Source: Eustoma russellianum (lineage: Eukaryota > Streptophyta > Magnoliopsida > Gentianales > Gentianaceae). Taken from it: 64,000 nt of DNA. Shown piece after piece: positions 21,771 to 32,502 of this stretch. The notes below the pieces were generated by a model. It worked only from the letters and a program-made list of their open reading frames with translations. It did not search any database and had not been told where the DNA came from. The position numbers were made by a program, and so were the translations under genes. Positions within the stretch are counted from its first letter, which is position 1, and every line of letters starts with the position of its first letter. The stretch covers positions 7,809,581 through 7,873,580 of the forward strand of contig AP025062.1 of assembly GCA_036186865.1 (NCBI GenBank). The letters are read 5' to 3'.

Positions 21771-23115
21771 CTACAGTCCACTACCGGAGCCAGCACCACT
21801 TCCACCAGGAGAAAAATCCCCGAAACCAAAACCACTCGTTGCAAATTTTGCAAAACCACCCATTTGCTGACCACTTCCACCAGCTTGTCTGTTTCCACCA
21901 ACACCAGCAACACCAACAGCAGCATCTCCAACAGCAGCATCTCCAACATGTTCTCCCCCTAAATCATCAAAATCAGGGGGAATGTAGGCCCATGGAAATT
22001 CACGGAGAAAGGCTTCTTTGAGAACTCCAAAGCGATATTCATGACGCGCATCTCTCTTGAAGTTGCTGAACAGACTGTTCCAAGGACTGAATTTGTTCAT
22101 GCAGCTGTGCTTCAGTACTTGAACCTTCACCTTCCTGAGGCCCTTCATCCACCTCATCAGCAATATCAGGCAGGGTAGTGGCTTTGCGTTTTTAAGAGTC
22201 GATGGCTTGAGCAATGTTATAATTGTCATAAAAATCCGTCTTAGCCACCGTGGTCAGTTCATCATCAGAAATGATAGTACCTTTTGATTTTAGCAGAATG
22301 GTAACAATATTTGCGAAAGGTAAAGCCTTGGAGCCTTTCCGAAGAGAAGCAAACATGACTTCAACCATAATCCAAGCAAAATTGAGCTGGGTCTCATGTT
22401 TGATTCGGTAAATGACGTAGAAATCCATGTTGCTTGGATTTCTGGTTGACTTATCATTGACACAATAAGTGACAATGGCCAACAAGCATCCATCAGAGAC
22501 ATATTCTGAGTCTTTTGTGGAAAGAATCCCATATCAAATTTAACATCTTGTTCACAAAATCCGTATTTACTGCTCCAGTCAAATATAGAAAAGTCACTTA
22601 GCCCTTTGTTTCTTATTTTGAGGACATCACAGATTTTTGGAATAGAAAAACTAAGAGGCGTACCATCAACGACAGTATTCAAAGAAAAAGATTGAGATGC
22701 AGACTGTGGAGTAACCCACAAATTTGCATAGAACATTCTGGTGTGTTCGCAGGAGAATTTCTGCATATCAATTCTGGGCCAGAGAGAGGTCCATCCTTGA
22801 TGCTCTAGCAAGGAGATAAGCTTGTCCGCATTGCGAGTCTCAAACAGATCATTGAGACAGAATTTTGAGTGGAATGATAGACCGGTTGTTTGTGAGCCAT
22901 TTTTCAAAAAGCATATTGGAGTACATAGATACATGTACTCCCTTATTCGCATGACAGGGTGGATCTTTAATGCCGGAGTCAAATTTCTTTAACCAAGGAA
23001 AGTTTTCCTTAGTGAGCCCCTCACGAATGGATTTAAATTTCTGTGGTTCCACAAGTCCAGCAGTTTGCTTTCGCTTGTGGCTGCGAGGGCATTTGGAGGG
23101 ACCTGCTGAAGCCAT
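21771..23115 (-). pseudogene. E4 env-like / putative plant transposon protein (broken)
   Basis: The start at 23115 gives MASAGPSKCPRSHKRKQ, a short basic N-terminus. The conserved core follows (FPWLKKFDSG, LEHQGWTSLW, FYANLWVTPQS, FSIPKICDVL, FDWSSKYGF), then LRKGSKALPFANIVTILLKS near 22330 and DFYDNYNIAQAIDS ending at a stop near 22192. A Gln-rich, probably coiled-coil stretch (QIQSLEQSVQQLQE) lies near 22100-22060, and a Gly-rich tail ends at 21771. Frameshifts occur near 22850 and 22480. It is better kept than the E1 copy and has the same domain order as C3. Its function is unknown; it is called env-like only by position. Confidence 0.77.
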
Positions 23116-23454
23116 CTAACTGGTATGAGTGAAAGGATTTGAGAAGAGAAGGAAATGTGGAAGATCTTGCAGGGGCGTTTGGATGTTAGAAAAGGAAGAG
23201 GGATGGGATTATAAAAAGAATGAGGGAAGATGAAGGGTAATTGGAAGTAATGGAGGAAAGAATAATAAGAGAGTGGGATAGTGGGAGAGAGATTAGTGGA
23301 GGAAGAAGATGAAGAGGTGAAGGAGAAATGATTTTGGGAAAAGGAGAAGGGGTCAGACGTGGGAAAGAGAGAAGGAAGAAAATGGCGGCAGAAAATTAAG
23401 GATCATTGATTGGGGCAAAAACTAAAGAGACGGCGGAAAAGACTGTGAAAAATA

Positions 23455-23735
23455 AGGTTTAGGCGTCTAAAGTGACTTTGAACGGCTTCACAAAACAGGA
23501 TGAAGCGCTTGAAGTCACTTCGAATGGTTGTGGAAAATAAAATTGAGCCCTTAATGTCACTTTGAACAAGTGAACTCATTCTGATAAAACGCTTAATCCA
23601 CATTGAACGCTAGTGTTTAGAAGCATAAAGCACCTAATGTCACTTCGAACGAGTGACATCCTCAACATCAGGTGCTTGATGTGACATCGAATGCCTAAAG
23701 TAACTGTGATGAAGCGCCTTATGTATACTGACCTT
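23455..23735 (-). repeat. Palindromic motif array between E4 pol and env-like gene
   Basis: Several copies of CACTTCGAAC/GTGACATCGAA with GAAGCGC or AGGCG halves (near 23465, 23515, 23570, 23610, 23655, 23690, 23715). It sits at the same place as 5345-5620 in E1, and the motif class matches that of the E4 LTRs. Confidence 0.8.
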
Positions 23736-23780
23736 GAAAATTTGAAAATTTTCTTGCTCAAAACTCAAGATGCGTTATCA

Positions 23781-26700
23781 TCAACCTATGTTGAGCAACC
23801 CCAACCTACTTCTTATGGATACAAATACATCATTAGGTAAGGGTTTCGTGAATATGTCTGCAATTGGTCTTGTGTAGGAACAAATTTCACACTTACCAAG
23901 TTCTTTTATATACAATCACGGATGAAATGATACCTCACTTCAATGTGCTTGGTCCGACTATGTTGGACGGGATTTTGTGCAATATTGATAGCAGACGTGT
24001 TATCAAACAAATTGGCACATTGGAGAAGTGAATGTTATAATCATTTAAAGTGTTTGTCATCCATAAAAATTGTGCACAACAAGTGGCGGCCGACACATAT
24101 TCGGATTCCGCCGTAGAAAAAGACAAACAACTATTTTGTTTCTTGGACAACCAAGAAACGAGACAATCTCCAAAAAACTGACAAGTTCTGGAGGTGCTCT
24201 TCCTATCAACAAGATTCCCTGCATAATCGGAGTCTCACAATATCCTGTCAAATTAAAACATTCATTCTTAGGATAAAATAGACCATATTTCAAAGTACTT
24301 CTAAGGTATCTAAGGATGCATTTTACCGCAATAAAATGTATCTCCCTAGGATCACTTTGAAATCTAGCACATAAGTACACTGCATGTAAAATATCGGGTC
24401 TACTAGCCGTCAAATAAAGTAGACTAACTATAATGCCACGATACAAGGTTGCCTCGACATGCTTTCACTTTTCATCCTTGTCAAGCTTGGCACTTGTGCT
24501 CATAAGAGTGTTTACTTCTCCTCATTCACCAAAATTGTACTTTTTGAGCAAATCCTTTGTGTATTTGGTTTGAGAAATGTACACGCGCTCTTCGGTTTGC
24601 TTGATTTGTAATCTAAGGAAATAATTGAGTTCGCTCATCATGCTCATCTCGAACTCACCTTGCATAAGACTAGCAAATTGCTCACAAAGACAATTGTTAG
24701 TAACACCAAAACTAATATCATCAACATATACTTGAACAATTAATCGATTTCTACCTTGTTCTTTTATGAACAAAGTAGTGTCAAATTTACCTTTTGAAAA
24801 ACCATTATTAAGAAGAAAAGTATTAATCCTCGTATCAAGCTTTTGGAGCTTGTTTGAGGCCATAAAGAGCCTTTTTAAGTGTGAAGACATGATGTGGTGA
24901 ATCATGACATTCAAACCCGGAAGGTTGTGTTGTGCAACATACACTTCTTGAATAACCACCATTCAAGAAGGTAGATTAACATCCATTTGGTAAAGTTTAA
25001 AATTCTATAACAAGCATATGCTAATAACATCCTAATAGCCTCAAGCCGTGCTACGGGTGCAAATGTCTCATCAAAATCGATACCTTCTTTCTTGACGATA
25101 TCCTTGAGCAACTAACATAGCCTTGTTTCTAGTGACATTACCTTGATCATCCATCTTGTTACGAAAAACCCATTTGGTACCAATAATAGGATGATCATGT
25201 GGTTTGAGAACTAATTCACAAAACATCACTTCTTTCAAATTGGTTTAATTCTTCTTGCATAGCCAAGATCCAATTTTCATCAAGAAGTTTATCTTTAATA
25301 TTTTTAGGCTCTATAAGAGAGACGAGTGCATTCTCTCTATATTGCCTTCATGTGGTGATATCCTTATTCAAATCACCTATGACCAACTCATGCAAGTGAG
25401 AACTTTTGTGCTTAAATGATCTAGAAGATTGGAGACATCTCCCTCCAACTTCCTCACGATCATGTTCCGGAAGTGATGAACCTTCATCATTCACATGAAT
25501 CTCATGTTCCAGAATATGTGATGCATTATCTACATTTGTTTATCAACATGAGTATGAGAAATATTTTTATTTGACTCACCAAGTTCATGCACACAAGGTG
25601 TAGGAGTACCTTCAATAGGTTCTACTCTCAAGTCAATGAAGATGTTTCCATTTGGAGAGTCGTCAACAATGTTTTGTTGATGAGAAAACCATAGGAATAT
25701 CCTCAAGAATTCTCTTCTCGATGAGTCACATCTTCATTTTATTCACAATCCTCATTAAGTTTAGGTTCGTCAATAAGTGACTCATTAAACTTAACATGGA
25801 TTGATTCTTCCACCTATTGACTCCTTTTGTTGGAAAACACGAAATGCCTTACTATTTGAGGCATAACCTAAAAAGATACCTTCATCCGCTTTAAGGTCAA
25901 GTTTGTCCAAAGTATCCTTGGTATTAAGTATGAAACACTTGCAACCAAAAACTTTAAAATACCCAATGTTGGGAACTTTTCCATTCCCAAGCTCATAAGG
26001 TGTCACATTTAGGTATGGCCTCAAATATATGCAATTGATCACATTGGCAAGCGGCATTTTACCGCTTCGGCCCAAAAGTATTGAGCAAACCAAACTCATT
26101 CAACATTGCTCTACACATTTTTTGCAGAGTTCTATTCTTTCGTTCGGCCACCACCATTTTGTTGTGGAGTTCTAGGTGCCAAAAGGTCATGTGAGTATCC
26201 TTTCGATAGACAAAACCTTTTGAAATCACTATCAAACTCACCACCACGATCACTATAGATGGTCTTAATGGTGTCACCCACGTGATTTTCTAATCGTCTA
26301 CTTAGATTCATAAACTCACTACATGCATCACGTTTCTTAGCTAGAAACATCACCCATGTATAACGAATATAGTCTTCTACAACCACGAAGGTATAATGTT
26401 TACCACCCAAACTTTTTGTTCCAACATCCCCATACAAATCCATATGATGCAATTGTAGGTGTTTGGAGGTGGATATATTTGTCTTGGGTTTGAATCTTGT
26501 TTTCACAAGCTTCGTCTTTTGACAAGTGTCACATAAGTCATGGTTTTCGAAACTAATTTTTGGAAGGCCTCGGACTTTATCATTTTCGCAAATAAATTTA
26601 AATGTTTTGAAATATACATGTCCGAGACGTCTATGCCATAGTTGCGTCAAATCATTCTTAGCAGCTAAGCAAGATACATTTTGAGAAACCAAATAATTGA

Positions 26701-27060
26701 TGCTAAGTTTGTAAATATTTTGAAACACAAAGCCTCAAATAAGATATCAAACCCTTTTTCATAACACACTTTGTTTTCAAAAACGTTACCTCATAATTAG
26801 CATCACATAGTTGACTGACACTTATCAAGTTAAACCTATGACCTACAACATATAAGACATCACTAAGAGAGAAGGAATCGTTACCCACAATACCATGTCC
26901 TTTTGATTTGGCCTTTGCTACCTCCAAAGTGGACAACTCCTCCATCTTGCATAGTGAGTCTATGGAAGAGACGTTTGTCTTCCGTCATATGGTTGGAACA
27001 CCCACTGTCCATGACCCATTTGGCCTTTTTGTCTTCGCTTTCTCCATTGAGTGCTAAGGC
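23781..27060 (-). pseudogene. pol: E4 pol (broken): protease, integrase, reverse transcriptase, RNase H
   Basis: In order on the minus strand: protease DSGCSNHMT near 27015-26985; integrase zinc region LWHRRLGH ... LCDTCQK at 26640-26510; integrase core (VVVEDY, YSDRGGEFD, APRTPQQNG) at 26400-26150; reverse transcriptase at about 25290-24480 with VARLEAIRMLLAYACY, the catalytic YVDDI near 24735 and MSELNYFLRLQIKQ; RNase H at 24260-23800, ending at a stop at 23781-23783. Frameshifts lie near 26930, 26140, 25800, 25110, 24960, 24480 and 24200. The protease frame is +1 relative to gag at their overlap (about 27060). Confidence 0.92.
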
Positions 27061-28921
27061 CTACAAATGAACCATATGAAGTTGGTACCCTTTTTTTGGG
27101 TCCTTGAAGGTTAGTAACCTTCATTTCGCCTTTCGGCATCCACACAAGATTCTTGTTATTCTTAGCTATACATACTCTTTCTACATGACCTTTCCTATCA
27201 CAATAGAAACATGTAGGAGTATGTTTATGAGATTGTGCATGCTTGTGCGAATGCTTGTGCGTAGGCACATTTCTTGGTTCCTTTTTAGGAACAACCTTCT
27301 TTGGAATCGAAGAAGGTTTTTGTTTCACGACATGGACCAAAGGTTGCAATGCCTTTGGTGCATTTGCCTTTGCTTTAGGCATGTGCCTTTGTTTCTTCAA
27401 GGAGGTTTTAGACTCCTTGACTACTTGAGCTTGTTCCTTTTTCTATCCCTTCTTAGATGCATACATGGTAGTAGGCTTGATTTTAGCTTTCATGATTGGC
27501 CTAGATGCATCCTTAACCTCTACCTTTGTAGCACTTACCCTTGAATCATTTTTCTTCTCATCAAGGGCTTGAGCACATGATTTCATCAAATCATATTTCT
27601 CTTTAAGTGCAATCGCATGCATGGTCAAAAATATGTCATGCTCAAGTTGTAATGCGATGTGATCTACTAACGTGTCATTATATTCATTTAAGCATGCTCT
27701 AAATTCCTTCTTGACACGTTTATATTTCAAGCCTAAGAGGTCATTCTCTTGCACTAAATCATCTCTTTCATCAATTAATCTATAGTGAGATGAAATATTG
27801 CATACCTCCATGTCATCATCAATGGCCATGAGTGCAAAGAACTCCTTGTCTAGATCATCTTGAACCACACCCGTGAGTGCAAGATTATTATGGTCGCCAT
27901 TGTCGCTCTTGGACCCGGAAAGAATGCTCTCCCAATGGGCTACTTCCGCTTGCAAGGCCTTCTTCCTTTGGTAGATGGCCTTCTTGTCCTTGAGTTGCGG
28001 CTCCTTCACCCGAAAATCCTTCATGAAGTGACCAAACTTCCCACATTTATAGCATTTGTTGTCTTGGTCCTTCACCTTATCCTTGGAGAATTTATCCTTG
28101 ATGAATCTTTCTGCTTCATCCTTATTCTTTCTCGCAAAACGTCGGAATCTTCTAACTAGAAGTCCGACTTCATCGTCCAAGTCCTCTGACTCGCAAGCAA
28201 GAGCTTTTGTAGAGTGGCGAATGGGGTCATTCTTCTCTTGCGTATCAAGATGAATCTCATAAGTGATGAGATTCCCATATAGCTCATCCAAGGTGATGGT
28301 CTCCAAATCCTTGGACTCCTCAATGGCCGTCACTTTCACATTCCATTCTCTTCCTAAGCTGTTTAGGATGCAATGATTAAGATCCTCTTGTTCTATTTTC
28401 TTGCCAACCGCAGTGAGAAGGTTGACAAGTTTGGTGAATCTTTGGATGGACTATTCGATCTTTTCACCTTTGGGGACAGTAAAGTTGTAGAATTGTTTGA
28501 CCAACTGTCTCCTTTTTGCCTTCCTTACTTGAGATGTTCCTTCGTGGATCATCTCAAGCTTTGTCCAAGCCTCATGAGCAGATTGGACTCCTTGAATCTG
28601 AGCTCTCTCATTTGGAGTAAGAGAGCTGTTCAAAATAGCAAGAGCTTTGCTATTTATGGCAAACTGTAACTCCTCTTCAGGAGTAGGATCATCAATATCA
28701 ACCGGAATGATGGAACCTTTTGAAACCTCTCTCCATATTATGTACCCACATGGACGAACATATGTTTCTATGTTTGATTTCCATAGTGGGTAGTTGAGAG
28801 GATCAAACATAGGAACTTTGACATGGACACTTGAAATAGACGAGAAAAGTGTCTCTTGCCTCCTTCTTCTTGAGGCATCACCACTTGGGGAACTAGCATC
28901 ATCAAAAACATAGGGATCCAT
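26975..28921 (-). pseudogene. gag: E4 gag: capsid with two CCHC knuckles (nearly intact)
   Basis: The ATG at 28921 gives MDPYVFDDASSPSGDASRRR. The capsid region (FDPLNYPLWKSNIETYV, AWTKLEMIHEGTSQVRKAKR) is typical of DUF4219/UBN2 copia Gag. The first knuckle CYKCGKFGHFMKDF (last Cys changed to Phe) lies near 28050-28010. A predicted helical stretch follows, and the second knuckle CFYCDRKGHVERVC is near 27207-27166, just upstream of the protease. Breaks are a stop near 28453 (GEKIE then TAG), a shift near 28340-28450 and another near 27443-27400. The gag frame stays open past the start of the protease frame. The protein would package element RNA into particles. Confidence 0.9.
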
Positions 28922-28968
28922 ACTCTAATAATCAAATCTTGTATTTGAACTCAAATGAACAAGATTAG

Positions 28969-28980
28969 GCTCTGATACCA
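28969..28980 (-). promoter_or_regulatory. E4 primer binding site
   Basis: The element-sense sequence TGGTATCAGAGC, complementary to initiator tRNA-Met, starts two bases after the 5' LTR end at 28983. Confidence 0.93.
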
Positions 28981-28982
28981 AT

Positions 28983-29409
28983 TGTTAGGTCCCTTAGAAC
29001 ACACTAGAAGGGGGATTGAATAGTGTGTTCACCAAGTATGGATATTTTCTGGATATTTTTTTTGTTTTAGAGTGCAACCAATACTTGGAGGTATTCTTTA
29101 GAGAGAATAAAGACTTGCAAGAAAGTAAAAAACACAAGGATGTATAGAGGTTCAAGTCAAATGATTTTGAAAAGGGGATTGTTATTTCTATGGGGAAACA
29201 ACAATCAAAAATAAAATCCAACTAACTGGACAACTAGGCAACACGCCTAGACCACAACCGAGAATCTAACTCTTTGAAGTCTAGCCTCCAAAGGTCTTTT
29301 TTGCCCTCAAAGAAATCTTATAGGGATAATAATGCACCACAACACTATCAACTAACCCTTCAAAGTCTAGAAAACTCAAACAAGAAGCACCCTTGCTCCT
29401 TGACCAACA
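28983..29409 (-). repeat. E4 5' LTR, part adjoining primer site
   Basis: Begins TGTTAGGTCCC on the plus strand and is collinear with 20169 onward. It lacks about 85 bp present in the other LTR (about 20345-20385 and adjacent). C3 cuts it at 29409. Confidence 0.92.
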
Positions 29410-30722
29410 TGTTAAGTTATAAATTGTTTCAAAAATGGTTGAGATTGGAACTCACTGTCCAACATCGATCTCTCAGGCTAGGGACATCGATCGATCGATC
29501 GATGTACAGCCTCTGACACCGATCGATCGATGTTAGTCAGTAAGCATTCTGTCCAACATCGATCTCTCAACCCAGGGACATCGATCGATCGATGTCACTT
29601 CAGTCTCTCCTTAGAGAGACTTCGATCGATCGATGTCAGTCAGAAAGGAATCTATCCAACATCGATCTCTCAGGCTGGGACATCGATCGATCGATGTCAC
29701 TTTAGCCTCTGACATCGATCGATCGATGTCAGACAGTGTCAAAAATTGCAATGTTCTGGAGGACATCGTCTCTCCCCCAGGCACTTCGATCGATCGATGT
29801 CCCCCATAATTCAAATTTTCTGAACGTTGGAACAAAATCTAAAGGAGATTTATGATGTTTTCTCTTTCCAATCTTGCTCGAATTTCTTGTGGACTTTAAC
29901 CCAACATATTACATGCTTCCCTAACTATTGCATGCATGTTTAAGATTCTCTAAGGTGGCTATTCAAGATCAAATCACTCCATAGGGTGGCTAAAGACTAT
30001 TTGGACATTTGCTTGACATTTTTGAAGATGAAGACTTGGTGGAGAGCCTCAAAAACGTGGTGAACTTCATCTATAAATAGAAGAGTCTTGGATGAGGCAA
30101 ATACACACTTTCAACATCATCTTGCTTCATCTTTCATTGTTGTATAGTTCTCTCATACTTGTAAATTTGCTTAAAGCTTGTTTAGCTTTTCTTTGCTCTT
30201 CATTGTTGTATATTGAGAGAAAGTGAGTCAAGCACAAGAGGAACCATAAATATTTGATCTCTTGCTTGTGCTTAGAATAGTGAGAAAGTGTGAACCTTAC
30301 TATATTTCTTCAACCTACTGTGAGAAGTTCTTGAGGGAACTTTTGTTGAAGTTGTGAGGTGGCAAGAAGTTGTTCTTGCTAAGAGTTGTAGTTGCTGTAG
30401 TTGCAAAAGAGTGTTTTGTGCAAGAAGTTGCTGTTGTTGGTGCTTACACTAAGGTGTTAGTGCAAGTGTTGCTGTGGTTGTTCTTATTGTCTTTAATAAG
30501 AAAAGTAGTTGTTGAAAATCCACTTTGGCAACAAAGTGGTAGTGGAGCTAAATCATTTACGATTCAAACCACTCTATATCCGGTGTAATCATTCACTACT
30601 TCTCGTCTCCCATTCTTTCTCTAATTTTGAATATCTTTTGAGTTGAGCCAAACGAGAAAATTCCCCAAAAGAGCCAAACACTCTATTCACCCCCTCCTCT
30701 AGAGTGTATTTCGGACCTAACA
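29410..30722 (+). repeat. C3 5' LTR (1313 bp) with GATCGATC palindrome array
   Basis: TGTTAAGTTATAAATTG ... GGACCTAACA. An array of about seven ACATCGATCGATCGATGTC palindromes (29478-29805) is spaced with CATCGATCTCTCAG segments. A TATA box (TATAAATA, 30072-30079) follows the array. Confidence 0.95.
30072..30079 (+). promoter_or_regulatory. C3 LTR TATA box
   Basis: TATAAATA, repeated at 38645-38652 in the 3' LTR; it would set the start of element transcription about 30 bp downstream. Confidence 0.75.
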
Positions 30723-30724
30723 AT

Positions 30725-30736
30725 TGGTATCAGAAC
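30725..30736 (+). promoter_or_regulatory. C3 primer binding site
   Basis: TGGTATCAGAAC, one base off the usual initiator tRNA-Met complement, just inside the 5' LTR. Confidence 0.9.
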
Positions 30737-30785
30737 CTAACCTTGATTGCTTGGCCTATCTTTACAAGTAGCAAGGTTAAAGATC

Positions 30786-32453
30786 ATGGCAATGAAAACC
30801 TCAACCTCAACCTCTTCATCTCACACTTCATCTCCTAAGCCTACTGCACTATTTTCCGGATCAAACACTAAAGCACCTACGTTTGATGCCCAAAATTATT
30901 CTTTGCAGAAATTTTGAATGATCAATCATTTGAAAGGCTGTGGATTTGATATATGGAGATCCGTTGTGAAAGGAATTCAAGTTCCTATGATTACCAACTC
31001 AAAAGGAGAATCAATGTTCAAAGATGAGGATGACTACAACGATAAAGAAAAGATAAATTTTTCCATTAATGGCAAAGCATTTGATATTCTCTCAAGTGCG
31101 CTCACCACCACCGAGCTCATAAGACTTCAAGGTCTTGCAACAACCCATGAGGCATTGAAAAGGCTTGAAATGATACACGAAGGAACTGAGCAAGTAAGAA
31201 TGGCCAAAAGACTCATGTTCATGAAGGAGTATCAGATGTTCGGAATGAAAAGCGGTGAGAAGATTGAGGAGACAATCGATCGATTCACACGAATAGTGAA
31301 TCAACTCTCTATGGTGGACAAGAAAATTTCAAATGAAGACCTTGTCTCAAAACTCCTCAACTCCTATCCATGAGAATGGACACCCAAAGTCACCGCCATC
31401 ACCGAATCAAAGAATCTCAAGACTCTTACCCTTGATGAGCTATACGGTAATCTTCTTACTCATGAAATTCTTATTGATGAACAAAATAGGATGAACCCTA
31501 TCAAGCCTACACAAACATCACACAAAGGATTAGTGGTAGAGTCCGATGAATCGGATGAGAAAGTTGCCCTTCTAGTAAGAAAATTTAGAAGAATGGCAAC
31601 TAGAAACAAAGCTCAAGCAAGAAAGTTTTTCAAAAGACCATCTAAAGAAAAGGAAGCAAGTGAAAATTGCTATAGATGTGGTCGACCCGGTCATTTCATT
31701 GCCGATTGCCACGTAAAAGAGCCGCAAAAGCAAGAGAAGAAGGTCTTTCCTCAAAAGAAGAAAGCCCTCAATGCGGAGGTAACCACGTGTGATGATCTCC
31801 TTTCAGAATCGGAAGGAGAAGAGAGTGAAGATCAAGGTGTTGGACTTGTTGCAAAAGTTGACAATCCAAAGATGCAACATACTTGTCTCATGGCAATTGA
31901 AGATGATCTTGAGGTAAATTCTAATCCTTCAAATTTGCATGATGAAATAGGAGATTTGCAAGATGACTTTGAAAAATTAAATTTAAAATATAAGCATTTG
32001 AAGAAAGAGTTCAAGAAATGCATCTTAGAAAATAAGAGCTTGTATGACAAGAATATTTTGATGTTTCAAGAGCATGACATCATACTCACCATGCATAAAA
32101 CCGTAGCTCTTGAAAATGTAGAAATTAGAAGAGAATGTGAGAAACTAAAGTTAGAGTTACAAATACTAACGAATGGTAAAAACAATTTAGACATACTACT
32201 TGGAAATCAAAGAATTAGAAATGATAAATCCGGTTTGGGATTTATTTCATCACTTTCTTCTATTAAACCCAAGTCCTTAAAGAAAAGGGCAAATAACAGA
32301 AAAACACAACAAAATTCATCACCTTCTAAACCAAAGCATGTACCCACTTGTTTTCATTGCAACAAACTAGGACATGCGAAGAAAGCATGTAGAGCTAGAT
32401 TTGGAAGCACATATGTTTGGAAGCCTAAGGGTCGACAAACTAACCCTAAATGA
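30786..32453 (+). pseudogene. gag: C3 gag with two CCHC knuckles and two nonsense codons
   Basis: The ATG at 30786 gives a Ser/Thr-rich N-terminus. The capsid domain has HLKGCGFDIWRSV and MIHEGTEQVRMAKR. The first knuckle is CYRCGRPGHFIADC (31671-31712). An acidic, helical middle region follows, then a second knuckle CFHCNKLGHAKKAC near 32350-32391, close to the protease. TGA at 30916-30918 replaces a position that is Trp in E4, and TGA at 31371-31373 breaks the frame once more. Both can be single base changes. TGA at 32451-32453 ends the frame, and the protease opens downstream in the +1 frame. Confidence 0.92.
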
Positions 32454-32502
32454 CCCAACCATCAAAGGGTACCAATGCATACATCTTTTGGTTTTGTAGG
32501 CT

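Noticed and set aside
29461..29805. Regularly spaced palindromes that could suggest a CRISPR-like array
   Set aside because: This is a retrotransposon LTR; the repeats are short palindromes, the spacers are partly repeated themselves, and the same array occurs in the sister LTR.
30370..30588. Val/Leu-rich open frame in the C3 LTR as a membrane protein gene
   Set aside because: It lies in GTTGTTG-type low-complexity sequence of the LTR and is altered by the insertion in the other LTR.
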